Shown here: piece after piece, positions 25,200-37,690 of the stretch | Layout of the letters: every line of letters starts with the position of its first letter | Numbering within the stretch: the stretch's first letter is position 1 | Source of the DNA: Nectonema munidae | Taxonomy: Eukaryota; Nematomorpha; Nectonematoida; Nectonematidae | Direction: 5' to 3' | NCBI GenBank assembly: GCA_030549495.1 | Contig: JAUIRK010001052.1 | Coordinates: forward strand, 2,418,001 to 2,482,000 | Length of the DNA: 64,000 bases | Notes under the pieces: model-generated | Database searches by the model: none | What the model was told of the DNA's origin: nothing | The model's input: only the letters and a program-made list of their open reading frames with translations | Made by a program: the position numbers and the translations under genes

Positions 25200-26870
25200 A
25201 TAATGAGTACAAACACAATATTAAACCTTGGATTACCCTTGAAATATTAAAACTTATCAAACTTCGTGATAAGCTTTACCAAAAATTGAAAAAAAAAGTT
25301 CATTCTCAGTTAGATCACAATATATAAAAATTAGAAATACCATAAAATACACAATACGGAAATCTAAAGAAACTTATATAGCCCATAACTTTTCTCAATG
25401 CAATTCGATGAAAAAAATATGGAATGAAATAAATGGGTTCATAAAATATAAAAACAAAAATACATGTTAAATATGGATCAAATTTAGTTGATGACACAAC
25501 TGCAGCTGATATGTTTAACGAAGATTTCACGAATATAGTCGTAAACCCTATATTAAAGTTTGATATTCTTTAAAAAAAATTCACTGGTGAATCATTTGAG
25601 TTGAGTTTAAGCACACCAGACCAGATATTGACTATTATTGATGAACTTGATGTAAATAATACGGAAGACATTTATGAAATTTCAATGAAACATGTGAAAT
25701 ATATAAAACAAATTCTATGTTATCCTTTATCTTACTCCATCAATCTAGCTTTATAGATTTCCTGACGTACTGAAATTACATAAAGTTATACCTGTTCATA
25801 AAAAAGGTGACAAATCTGCGATCGAAAACTTTAGACCCATCTCAATAATACCAATATTTTCCAAAATATTTGAAAAGTTTATTCATAAACAGTTAAATAT
25901 TTACATAAATTCAAATAATTATATTAATAAATTTCAATTTGGGTTTAGAGAAAGCTATTCAACTGAGGCATATCACGCGTATTTGATAGGAAAAGTAGTT
26001 GAAATCATTGAAAAGAAAGATGATGCACTTCTTTTCTTCTTCGATCTTTCGAAAGCTTTTGATAGATTGAGCCATTCTACTCTGATTGAATATCTTTTCA
26101 GGTGCAAGATTGGGAAGAACACCTTACTTTTCTTTTCTTCTTACTTAAATAACAGATCACAAAAAGTTAAATTAAATGATACATTTTCTAACATCTTACC
26201 TGTCAGAGCCGGTGTTCCTCAGGGATCTATCCTTTCACCTCTTCTTTTCAACATTGCAATTAACAACATATTTTACATCTCAGAGACTCTAAACTATTTA
26301 CTCTTTGCTGATGATATTTGTGCTTATTTACCATTATCCAAAATAAAAGAAGGCAATAACATTGACTCAAATAAGCTAAATTCAGAACTCAATTCACTTT
26401 ATGAATGGTGCGACATCAACAATCTTTGAATAAACAAAGGCAAAACTAAATGTATGTTAATTTCGAATAAATCAAAAATAGACAAAAGCTTTCTATTTCA
26501 AACTGGTATAGAAGTAGTTGATAAATTTGAAATACTAGGTTTAATTATTGATAAAAAACTCAAATTTAATCATCATGTTGAAAAAATAGCATTAAATTTG
26601 AATAGAATAAATGGCATTTTGTACCGTACCAAAAATATTTTCCCTTTAAAAACAAGACTGACAATATATAAGCAACTTTTCTTATCATACTTGAACTATA
26701 GCATTTTTAATTGGTATCCATATGGAAAAAAGCGCATTGAAATTATACAAAAAAAAAAGCATTGAGAATTGTTTTCATCGTCTCCCCGAATGAGGTATAT
26801 CAAATCTTACATCTAGCAAAATGTGAACAGAAAGTTGAACATTGTCTCCCTAGTCATTTGTACATGGAAT
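25200..26870 (+). mobile_element. Non-LTR retrotransposon (LINE) reverse-transcriptase fragment
   Basis: Reverse-transcriptase motifs run in order: ENFRPISIIPIFSKIFEK (25830), NKFQFGFRES (25930), FFDLSKAFDRLSH (26040), AGVPQGSILSPLLFNI (26210) and LLFADDICAY (26300, catalytic FADD), then the thumb region to about 26860. Jockey/CR1-like in style. A TGA at about 26428 and frame changes upstream of 25760 interrupt the frame; the 5' end (endonuclease) is missing. The 3' end runs straight into a 28-bp minisatellite. It lies inside, and opposite to, the gypsy fossil. Confidence 0.85.
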
Positions 26871-26872
26871 AG

Positions 26873-27113
26873 AAACCATCGAAGTATACAGGTTGGGGAT
26901 GAATCATCGTAGTATACAGGTTGGAGATGAATCATCGTAGTATATAGGTTGGAGATGAATCATCGTAGTATACAGGTTGGAGATGAAACATCGTAGTATA
27001 GAGGTTGGAGATGAATCATCGTAGTATACAGGTTGGAGATGAATCATCCACAGGTTGGAGATGAATCATCGTAGTATACAGGTTGGAGATGAATCAACGT
27101 AATATTCAGGTTG
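26873..27113. repeat. 28-bp minisatellite, about 8-9 copies, followed by (TA)n
   Basis: The unit GTATACAGGTTGGAGATGAA plus TCATCGTA recurs every 28 bp (for example GTATACAGG at 26884 and 26912). One copy near 27047 is shortened. A TATATA tract follows at 27115-27131. The array abuts the 3' end of the LINE and may derive from its tail. Units are contiguous, with no spacers. Confidence 0.92.
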
Positions 27114-27870
27114 GATATATATATATATATAATTTTTCAGTTTTTTTCTCTTTTTGAAGATTTTTCCTTTCCTTCCCTCAATCAAGGATTGCATCAAGGA
27201 TGAAGAAATGCTTTGTATAATGGTCACTCATAAGGCGTCTTGTCTATTTTCTTTTATTGTCAAATTTACAATCGTGGGAGAGTTGTTGTAGACTTTGAAT
27301 GAAAGTTTTTAAAGGTTCACTAGCTTTTTATTTTAAAGTAAGAAGCCTGCATGGGCAGCCATTGGTTTGAATCTTTTTACAAAACTTTATCCAAAGATTA
27401 TATAACATTCTAATAGAGTGTCTCGTTACAGAAGAACTAGAAAATCTTCGAAGATACATGAGTTACTAAGACGTGAAACTTAGTTTTTTCAGAGATAATA
27501 TGATGGTAAAAAAACATCTCTAGCTTTTCCTTCCAATATTCGTAGTGTTCTTCAGGATTACCTGGATCTATTGTTGTAGGGAATATATCACTTTTCATAT
27601 GCTTGTATTTAAACAACCACGGAGGTGGAGTAGACATGAAGACGAAGAATTTTGTTGTGTAAAATGTAATAGTAAAATGATGAAGATCTTTATTACACAA
27701 CAAAATGGGAGTTAGAAAAAGATGAATGAACAAACATGAACACACACATATTTATATGTATAAAGCTCAATTTAATTTAGAATGGAAAGTTCAATTAACA
27801 ATTAAAAGGTATATACAATTAACAGGTAATTAATATCGATCAACTTAACAGTAAAATCGTAAATACAATT

Positions 27871-30010
27871 GACATGAAATTGTATTAATATGACATCTAC
27901 CCATTCTTATTTTTTTAAATCAGCCATTGTAACAGTGTGGGCCTAAGAACAAATTCAAAAGGTAGGGTGATTAATGGAGAAAAAGTTAATTGAAAGAGGG
28001 TTATAAATCGTAGATTTTAAGAAGTTATTAATTATTATTATTAATATTGAATATATAAGATTGTATCTGTAAATATATACATAAATTCTAAACAAATTAT
28101 CTAGTGCCAATTAAATAAATTCAGAATTAATTTCAAATCTAATTTTAGTAATTATTAAATAAGAGTAAAGTGAAGTTAGGGTGAGAAAGAATGCATTTAT
28201 TTCAAAATCTCAACCTTGCAATTTAAAAAATATAATATTTCGAATTTTTATCAAGATTCTTAACCGGTTAACGACCAGAATATTCAGACGATATCTAGTA
28301 TAAAGCCGAAGATTTGTATTAAAAAGCATTAATAAACGCAGACGATTCACATTTTTGTAAAGTCGACATATATCGACTGTCGTCGATAACAGGTTAGTAT
28401 GAAAGTATAATTAAAAATTGAATGTATATATGTGATGAAGTGGTGGGGAAATATTAAATGGTCTTACATGGTAGGAAAAGGATTAAAAAGAAGAAGAGGA
28501 TTTGGTTAAAATTAAAAATATTTGAATTTAGAAGGAATGGGAATACTGTGTAGTACATTTTGAAATTTTTTAGTTCAGGATTGTGGGATTAATTAAATAT
28601 GTGTGAGTTAAGTTGACTTTTAATTTATGGAGAAATTATCTTAATGTTGTTTCCTTGTTTATAAGATCTTTTGAAGTAATTGAATCCTTGATCCATAATA
28701 TCCATTAGTAATTCTGCTTGTGTTGTATTGGCATGTTTTTTGTAAAAGTGGAGACGCAGAGATTTATTAGTTCCTTTATGGTTGGTATTCTGTAGGTGTA
28801 CGAGTAATGTGTGATCTCTTTGTTTCCTTTATGTAGATGTTTTTTCAAAAGTTAGGTTTGAAACAATGCCTTCTTTTGGCAGTATTGTTTTCAAATGTAT
28901 TTACAGTGCTCAGAAGGGTAATGTAGTTGTATAGGATGAAGTTTTTTTTTAGAGATTTGACATTCTAATATGCGTGGAGTTCTTGTTTTGATTGTGATAA
29001 GAAAATGTTGATGTCTTCATCACTTTTATTTCACTATAATAACCTAAACACTCGGTTTATAAACTAAATTTACGCCTCAAATATTTTCGTAAACTGAAAT
29101 GTTGGTAAACCTAGAGAGTATTTTTCATTGCAAATAAATTTTTTTTTCCGAAACAATACCTTTGTTTCTTAAAGCTTCCCTTTGTGCTTCCTGTTCTTCA
29201 TATTTTTTTTTTGAAAAATGTATTCACCTAAATATTTTTGAAGTTCCATAATATAATTCTAGAATAGTTTTAATTTAGATATCTTATTTTAAAAAATAAT
29301 ATTTATATGCTTTTTCGCTTACAATTAAAAAATGATTAGAAATAAAAATTATGCTTTTCCTAGAAATTATTCTTTAATTTTCTAAATGTTCTTAATTTTC
29401 AAATGCTAGAATTATTAACATCCAGAATAACTTCTTATTACTTTTTCCTTTATATTAAAGGTTTGTTTTTGTTTTTTTACTGCTTTTTTGGTTAATTTTT
29501 ACTATATTTTGAGCTAGTCCGTCTTGAAAAATTTAAGTTAATTAAATCATTTTTTATTTAATTTTACATTAAAAGCGTCCAAAATTTAGTTTTAATAGTG
29601 GATTAAACAAATAAACTGCATTAATTTTTTTTATATTTGAAAATTAAACAAATTATGAAGATATTTTTGAAAAAATACTTAGTGAATATGGTAATTTAAT
29701 TATTTTTATTTTCTACTTTACCATTGTTTCATTGAGACCTTTTTCATAAAAATAATTTCACCTTTTAAAGCATTTTAATATTTTTATAGTTAAAAACATT
29801 CAATTAAGTTTAAACCTTATGGGTCTCTCAATAAGCTATGTGATTTTATATATCGGCCATGTCCAACCTTTTTTTTATCATAGGCCAATTTTCAATTTTA
29901 GATTGAATTACTATTACTGGCCCGCATGAAGTAATCTTAATTTTTAAAATGTTTAAAACGAAAAATTTATAAGCATGTTAAAAAACAAAACTTTATTCAG
30001 GCACAATTGG
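27871..30010. other. AT-rich stretch without a supported gene
   Basis: No gene supported. At 28263-28410 a segment beginning TTAACCGGTTAACGACCAG, with repeated GCAGACGAT-like words, resembles the piggyBac MITE at 57025, but its right end is not clear. At 29855-29940 a fragment (CATGTCCAACC and CTGGCCCGCATGAAG) looks like an eroded hAT-type terminus. Confidence 0.35.
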
Positions 30011-31563
30011 TTAAAAAATCACTTGAAGGACCTTTAGAGACATGCGACAACCAAGGATTTTATAGGCTTTAATTAATTGAAAGACAATTAATTCGTAGTT
30101 TTCATATTTATGGCGTCCTAAAAAATATTTGCAAACATTTTTGAGACTTTTCCAAGCATTAGCTTCCAACTGATTAAGGGTCTCGTCAAAGTTTTCATCC
30201 TCCATCAATTGACGTATTTGGGGACCAATTAAAATGCCCTCTTTCAATTTTGCATCACTTATTTTTGAAAATTTGGCTTTCAAGTATAAAAAACTTGAGC
30301 CATCATGCTTGAGGGTTTTAAGAAATTGTTTAACCAACCCGAGTTTAATGTGAAGAGACGGCAATATAATTTATTCTTTATTTACTAAAGACTTTTTTAC
30401 TATATTTCCAAAGCCTATTTCAGATCTCGATCTTTCTAGCCAAAGTTTTTGTTTGTAATGTTTGTTAGATTCTCGAGAATTCCATAGGCACAGAAAACAC
30501 ATAAATTTAGTGTAACCTGTTTGCAAACCGTTTAAAATTGCCACTACTTTTAAATCCGCACAGAGAAGCCAATTGTGGTCTTTGTATTTTACTTTTTCTA
30601 GTATAAATTTAAGGTTTTCATGCGATTGGTATTGATGGCAAAGCAATTCCTATATGTAAGAGTACAGCTTTGGTACTATTAACTGAAGAATCAATAAAAA
30701 GTCTCCATTGTGAAGCTTCATAAAATAAATTTAATTTTTCAAAAAGAGTATAAATATTGCTACAGTAGTACAAATTGTTTTCAAACAAAAAATTCTTCCA
30801 AAACTTCAGACCTTGAACGATATTTTGTTATTCTAGTTTCTCTGGTTAAAGGATTCTTTTCTTTCAACCGAGAAACTAAAAGTTCACTCTGGTGTTTAGT
30901 CAAATTCAAATCTTTAACTAAATCATTTAATTCACTTTGATTAAACACCATTGGCTCATTTTAAATGATGAGTTAGAAAAACGAAATGTTTCATCGCTTC
31001 TTTCACTATCAAACTCGGTCTCATAGCTTTCTGAAGAAAATTTTGATGAAACTGAAGGTGCAATCGGTATAGGAATCTCTTCAGAATGAGTTACTGGACG
31101 AATAGCGAAATTTAAATTTGGATAACTTACTTTATAGGCGCTTTTTGATGGTATACCTACAAAGTATATGTAAATACTAATACAAAAAATATTTATAAGC
31201 GAAAAAATTACCTCGTAATTCAGTCATGCAAAAATAGCAGTCTGTGTAATGATCTGTAGGCACTCTCCAAATCATTGGTATTCCAAATTGTAAATTTTGA
31301 CTTTTATTTTTAGACCATTTTGACAAAGAATTTAAACAAGTAGTACAACATATATGTGGAGCCCAAGTTTTATCTTGGTCTCCCAATTTAATTCCAAAGT
31401 ATAATTTATAAAGTTTTTTCACATAAGGTGTAATTTTTCTTTTATTTTTTTTAAATGTAACACAGCCACACATGTAGCAAAAACTGTCGGGGTTAGCTTT
31501 GCATAAATTTCTAGGTATTTTAATATTGACTAATTTTAACCTGCAAAAATTAAAAAAAACCAA
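30011..31563 (-). pseudogene. Decayed member of a widespread transposon-associated Cys-rich family
   Basis: Three minus-strand blocks lie in order: 31563-31177, then weaker matches around 31060-30670, then 30646-30011. The N-terminal block has cysteine pairs (FCYMCG, HICCTTC, TDCYFCMTE) and the conserved-looking PDSFCYMCG and WAPHICCTTC. The middle has EWRLFIDSS-like words, and the C-terminal block has LLCADLKVVAILNGLQTGYT, then LPSLHIKLGLVKQF and WKSLKNV. I know this combination as a repeated, uncharacterised family present in many copies in arthropod and cnidarian genomes; I cannot assign a transposon class. An in-frame stop separates 30646-30371 from 30364-30011, and the middle block is frame-shifted, so this copy is dead. 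Confidence 0.65.
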
Positions 31564-31689
31564 ATTACTAAAAATTTAAGTCATTTTTAAAAAAAAGATT
31601 TTTAATTTCAAATTTGTCATAAAAAATGCATGAATAAAAGTTAGTTTCATTTTTGTAGTTTAAAAAAAAATTTTTTTGTTGGACAGTGG

Positions 31690-32275
31690 TATTAATCAAA
31701 TTTGCGGTTTACTTCTGAAAATTGTCTCCAAAAATATTCTCTCAATTTTAAATGAAATATATGTTTTTATATCAAATCAATCATGCTGTTTTCATTTCTG
31801 AACTCATTTTTTAAATTTAGGATGTGAAAATACCTATGAGTGTTAATCAAATTTGCGTTTTACTTCTAAAAATTGTCTCCAAAAACATTCATTCATTTTA
31901 CAATTAAATATATGTTTTTATACCAAATCAACCATGCTAGTTTCATTTATGGACTCAATTTTCATATTTAGAGGTTTTAAAATATCTGTCAATGTCAATC
32001 AAATTTGCGGTTTACTTCTAAAAGCTATCTCCAAAAATATTCTCTCAATTTTACATGAAATATATGTTTTTATACCAAATCAACCATGCTGTTTTCATTT
32101 ATGAACTCATTTTTTACATTTAGGATGTGAAAAACCTATAAGTGTTAATCAAATTTGCGGTTTTCTTCTAAAAATTGTCTCCAAAAACATTCATTCAAAT
32201 TTTACAATTAAATATATGTTTTTATAGCAAATAGATCATGATGATTTCATTTCCGAACACAGTTTTCGCTCTTTT
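31690..32275. repeat. Satellite A: about 150-bp monomers, alternating two types
   Basis: TTAATCAAATTTGCG-type starts recur at about 31691, 31840, 31991 and 32141, a period of about 150 bp. Monomers 1 and 3 share ATTCTCTCAATTTT, while 2 and 4 share CATTCATTCA followed by TTTACAATTAAAT, so the array is a dimeric higher-order repeat of about 300 bp. It is moderately diverged and begins shortly upstream of the decayed 30-31.5 kb gene. Confidence 0.85.
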
Positions 32276-33264
32276 TTTTACTTTCTACAATCATCTTGAG
32301 TATGAAATATTTATTTAAAAAAAACAAAACGTATTATAAAATCTTTTGAAAATTTGTATTAGAGAAGGAACCAAGTTGAAAACTAATTGAAAAGAGAACA
32401 TGTGATCAAAACAAATAGTTAAAAAAATATGTATCTTGACTAAATGGAAGATCTACCATATTCTAATGAACTAGGAATTGGTTTAATTATATAATATTAG
32501 GTCTTCAAAAAAGATCTTTACTGTGAAAAAGAAGTTCCTCTTTTACAAATGAAAAATATTTAAATCTATAGCTTATCATTTAGGATTACAATTAACATTT
32601 AGCTAAGATGGGTAGGAAATCAGAACATTTAGAATAGGTCAGATTTATCAAAAATGGCACAGATCCCAATATGTTAGAATTTAGTCACTATCAAGATATT
32701 TTTAATTTAAATTGAATTTGTCCATCTTTTTCCTTTTGCGTCAAAGGAATAATTTTTTAGATGAAGAACGTGGACAACTTTTTGTAATTGAACAATTAAC
32801 ATCACGAATATTCATCAGAAAAAATCTTTGAAATGAGATTGGTTGACAAATATTCAGGCCTGATAATAAAATACACGATACTGATAAAAAAAGTCTAAGA
32901 TCATCAAGAAGATTCTTTAATGAGAACACTTTGAGAGAGGAAAAAAGTAATTTTATCCTTATAAAAAATTTTTCGAACACACATTAAAGAATATAAATTT
33001 CTAATTAAAAAAGAGCTACCAAGAAAGGATCATCATAGAATGAATAGCAAAATTACATACTGTAAATTATAATATGACGTAGAGACTACGAGCCGATAAC
33101 GAATTTGTAGCCAAAAAGATGGAGGTCCTATCGAGTTACATAAGTTACTGTAGAATGAAATATTTTGAGTGAATTATGCACCTAACGTTGGTTTATAAAT
33201 TAAGAAAATAATTGCCAGAGAAATACTGCAAGTAGAAGTTATTTTTATGTTTATATATTTGACC
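32276..33264. other. AT-rich spacer between the two satellites
   Basis: No gene and no repeat relationship to either satellite that I can see. Confidence 0.4.
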
Positions 33265-34400
33265 TTGATTTACAGGTTTAATCGATTTTTTTGTCAGGTT
33301 TTATTGATTTCATTAAAAATGAACATCACCATTAAATTCTACATACTTGAAATGTATAAAAAAAACTTTAAAAGAATTAAAATTTTAATTTTGACATGGG
33401 CTGTCATATTTAAATTATTTTGTCAGGTTTGACTAATATTTATAAAAAAAAAAAGGAATATAACCAGTAAACACAGCCTACTTGAAAATGGGTATATGTG
33501 TGTAAAATGCCACGCACGGTAAACTTCATCACCTCCTTATACTTTCTATTAAACGTAATTTTTTAATTCAAAAAACAGTGACTGATCCTTTCTTTTTGGG
33601 ATAAATCAATTTTTTGACAGTTTTGATTGATTTTCATAAAAAAATGAATTTCACCACTGAATTACGCATGCTTAAAAATGGGTATATATGTGTAAAAAAC
33701 TTTATATTATTACTTTTTTAAGATGAGCTATCATATATAAATCAATGCTTTGATAACTTTAATTGATTTTTATAAAAAAAATGAATATCACCGCTGAATT
33801 CAGCATGCTTATAAATGGGTGTATATGTGTAAAAAACATTATATAATTATTTAGATAAAAAGTTTCTTTTTTGAGATGAGCTTTCACATTTAGATCAATT
33901 TTTTGACAGTTTGATTGATTTTCATACAAAAATGAATATCACCACTGAATTCAGCGTAGTTGAAAATGGGTATACATGTGTAAAAAACTTTATATTATTA
34001 CTTTTTTAAGATGAGCTATCATATATAAATCAATGCTTTGATAACTTTAATTGATTTTTATAAAAAAAATGAATATCACCGCTGAATTCAGCATGCTTAT
34101 AAATGGGTGTATATGTGTAAAAAACATTATATAATTATTTAGATAAAAAGTTTCTTTTTTGAGATGAGCTTTCACATTTAGATCAATTTTTTGACAGTTT
34201 GATTGATTTTCATACAAAAATGAATATCACCACTGAATTCAGCGTAGTTGAAAATGGGTATACATGTGTAAAAAACTTTATATAATTATTTAGATAAAAA
34301 GTTTCTTTTTTAGATGAGCAGTCACATTTAGATCAATTTTTAACAGGTTTGATTGATTTTAATAAAAAATGGACATCACCACTGAATTCAGCATATTTGA
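33265..34400. repeat. Satellite B: about 145-bp monomers with an identical 288-bp dimer
   Basis: Monomers are marked by GATCAATTTTTTGACAG-like starts (about 33275, 33410, 33605, 33738, 33893, 34026, 34180, 34330) and an internal GAATATCACC block. The word ACTTTATATTATTAC at 33699 recurs at 33987, and the 288 bases after each look identical to my eye, so a two-monomer unit was duplicated very recently. The outer copies are more diverged. It is unrelated in sequence to satellite A. Confidence 0.88.
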
Positions 34401-35893
34401 AATATATATGTAACATTAAAAATTATAAAAGCTTATTAATATCTGAGAAAAATAGGGGGGGGGGCACTTTACGCCCCTTTTTTTTCCTTACTTTAAAGGA
34501 GAGGATTGGCCCCTCCCCAGCACTTGAGCGGACAAATTTAGCCCAGCACTAATAGGGTTAAGACCAAAATCAGTCATGGTTTTTTAGTTTTCGTAATTTA
34601 AATTGAAGACATGCAAAAAAAGAATGTCAATTTTAAGATGAGCACTTCTTACGCCATAAAACCACCAAAATGTACAACGCAACAAAAAATTCGTCAAAAT
34701 TTGATAACCCGTGTAATCGGACCTTTCTTGCCATTATATTACTTATTTGATAAAACCGATTTTATCAATATAAATTTTTAACTCTTCGCAAAATGGTATT
34801 CTTTTTTCTCATTTTTTTAAAAACGTTTATTAAAAAGTGAATTTAACTAAATTGGATATGATGAAATTTGACCTTGTTTGACTAAATATGGGAGGGGATG
34901 GGGAATTTGTAATTTTGTGTTTAATTAGTTTTGGTCTATTTTATGCCATTTTTTTTTAAATGAACACTTTTTACATCGATAGTGATTGCTATTTGATCAG
35001 CAATATTGAACTCTACGCCCCTGTGAATTAATTTTTTTTCTTATCATAACTTATTAGACTCATGTCATAAAATATTAGGCGTAAATATGCCATTTTTAAG
35101 AATATGCGCCACCTATTCCCTTGAAATTTTGTCTTTTGAAATAGAATTTTTAGTTCTATTAAAAATTGACAACTTATGATTATGAATACCAATTTGTAGC
35201 TCAATAAAATTGAACTGCTAGAAACTCATTTAAACAATTAATAAGTTGCTTTTTTAAAACTAATTTGATAGTTTAATAACTTCATTTAATTATAATTAAA
35301 TACAACTGTAATAAAGTTAAATTTAGAAACAATTCCTTAAGACCCAAAAATATGAAGTAAAAAATCTAAAGGGATATTATACTCAAATAATATTTAGTTA
35401 AAAATGAAACTAACTAAAGAGATAACCATTACAATTTGATTCCTATTCAAAACTAACTCTAACTCTAACCCAACTCTTTTACCCTACTTTTGATATTTTT
35501 TCTAACGTTTTCCATTTTGCAAATGATTTTTTTATATGCTCTTTGAACACCTAATATGCACTTATATGAATAAGTGTCATTTATAAACCTGCTTCTATAC
35601 CATACCATTTTTGTGTTTAATAATCTTCAAAACATTTTTAGTTCACTTTTTTTGAAATATAGGCATTCAATATTCCTATTAATATTTAGTTTTAGAATTC
35701 TAAGGTACTCACGAATAACTGAAATATATTTTATGAAAACAATTAGACGAGATACATCACATGAATCCATTACTGGATTTTATTATGTGAAAAAATACAA
35801 ATATTTTGGCGTTCTCTTCACAATTATAAGTACACTTCAACTATGATAACGTTGTTTAATAAAAATTCAAAAACAGAAAGTTAGAGAGTTTTA
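34401..35893. other. AT-rich stretch, G-run and isolated GC islands, no gene
   Basis: A ten-G run at about 34455 followed by TTTACGCCCC, and a CTCTACGCCCCTG at about 35012, could be eroded transposon ends, but they do not pair convincingly. No gene supported. Confidence 0.35.
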
Positions 35894-35894
35894 G

Positions 35895-36196
35895 TGGGCT
35901 TATTTAGAATTTTCTAACAGTAGGGTCAGCGTTTTAATTTTTACTGAAATATGCCATTTTTAGTTATTTGGTCCTTTTGCAAATCTAGTTTGTCCTTTTC
36001 CAATTCTATTTTTTCTTTTTACAATTCTTTTTTTTTTTTTCTTTTTTTTTTAAAAAATGTAAGGTTGGATTGGAAAATGACAAAAAATTGCAAAAGACAA
36101 AGTAGAATTGCAAAAAAATACAATTAGTTTAAAATGTTATATTTTAGTTGGAAATAAAACGTTGGCCCTACTGCCAGGAAATCCTAAATAAGCCCC
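35895..36196. mobile_element. Foldback MITE with about 50-bp imperfect inverted repeats
   Basis: GGGCTTATTTAGAATTTTC at 35896 pairs with the inverse of GGGCTTATTTAGGATTTCC ending at 36195. The match continues through CAGTAGGG and CGTTTTA. The inner part is also inverted (CTTTTGCAAATC region against its complement near 36100), around a T-rich centre at 36020-36050, so most of the element could fold on itself. No clear target duplication. Confidence 0.65.
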
Positions 36197-36199
36197 TTC

Positions 36200-37690
36200 A
36201 GATATTACATTAAGAGCCCTGCGCGTCTTGTAAATATTTGAATACATCCGTCCCGCCTTGCATTTTATTATTTTGCACACGTCCTACTTTTTATTATTTT
36301 TACATCCGCAATAAAAAAATAAAATACCCCCAACCGTCCTGCATTTATGCCGGACTCAACCTGCAATTTCAAATTTCAACCGGCACCAAACCCGCAATTT
36401 TAAATTTAAACCCTCAACCTCCCAACTTAACACACAACTTTTTCATTTTGATAAAGGATATTTATATGCTACTGTTTTATTATACATTGAATTTTTATGA
36501 TGTTAGATTTTAAAGAAAATTTTATTATATATAGCGCTGTTTAAAAGTAGAATATCAATGCTTGTTTGGGTTTTGAAAGCTGTTCTTGCACAAATAAAAT
36601 GCTCAACAAGACTATATATCCTGATAGCACTTGTTGCCATAATACATGAACATTGTTCGCAACAACAGAAAGTGTAGGAAAGTTCCCTCAATATAAAACG
36701 TATTGTATATGCAATAAGAAATGTACTTTATCTAAAGAAACAAATGGAGCTTTGGTGATGTAAAAGTGTCACTGATGTTACACTTAATACAATCAGATAT
36801 GAGCTATGAATAGATATCATAAATTATACGATTTTTTAAAAATTGATTTGCAAATACCCGCAATTTTACAAGTTAAGCCGCATTAGCCTGCACTACTAAT
36901 GTTGAAGTATTGAAAACTAAAGATATACATTAAACTCTCTTAAAATCAAATGGAACGATTTTATATCAGAGGTCTGGCAAGACCTCCGGGGAGACAACTC
37001 GCCAAACGTGCCAGCCTTATTATATATTTAAATGTGTAAATCGTAAAATGCTTAAAAAATATACTTAAAATAAAAATTTTCAAAAAATATTTTACATACA
37101 TATTGAAAGCCACATTTCAAAAATTCTACCTAAAAGTTCAAAAAATTTAACTTTGAAATTGCAGTTTTATTTCATATATATATATAGTACACTTTTTACT
37201 TATTTCAAACAATAAATTGTTATATTGAAAATATATTAAAGTAAAGTTATATGTTGATGTATTAAATAATAATTACAAATACAAAATATGTGACGACTAC
37301 AAAATCTTTTTCTACACTGCGTTCAACCCAAATTGATTTTTTGAAAGCCATTGCTCAACAAAATAATACGTTGGGTGTTGACAAATACTGTAAAGTAAAG
37401 TAAGAAATTTTCGCGAAGAGTTCTATTTAACGAACATTCCAGAATTTCACCTTTTTTTATATGAATTCCTATTGAAAAAAAATATTTACAAGACAAATGC
37501 GAAAAAAGATATCAGATAGATTCCCAAAATTCAATACAACAATCTTCTTTTTTTGAACAACATTATGAGTAGTATACATGTGTTTTTCCAAATTTGCATC
37601 AAAATATTTTTGTGTGTTGGATTTGATGTCCAATCAAATGGCGACAAGAACCATTTAGCATGAAATCGTTTTACAGCTGAGAGTTTTAAA
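36200..37690. other. Intergenic stretch, C-rich CCCGCAATTTT-type motifs
   Basis: Repeated CCGCAATTT and CCTGCA words at 36230-36430 and again at 36855-36895 suggest an eroded hAT-like element with subterminal repeats, but its ends are not definable. No gene supported. Confidence 0.3.

Larger units (their letters stand above)
23333..27870 (-). mobile_element. Ty3/gypsy fossil (minus strand), interrupted by a LINE
   Basis: Two direct repeats of about 160-170 bp (23333-23493 and 27695-27866; shared words ATGAACACACACATATTTATATG and CAACTTAACAG in pieces) look like LTR remains. Between them, reading leftwards, are the start of gag (27437-27640, with STPPPWLFKYK and DPGNPEEHYEYW), RNase H and spacer remains (about 24580-24960) and integrase pieces (23700-24580). 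The middle of gag and pol is absent, and the space is taken by a plus-strand LINE with a minisatellite. Broken in several places and old; boundaries are approximate. Confidence 0.65.

Noticed and set aside
26873-27113. Regular 28-bp repeats resembling a CRISPR array
   Set aside because: Units are contiguous with no unique spacers, in an animal genome; it is a minisatellite.
28263-28410. Fourth piggyBac MITE
   Set aside because: The left end (TTAACCGGTTAACGACC) is suggestive, but no matching right end with TTAA was found.
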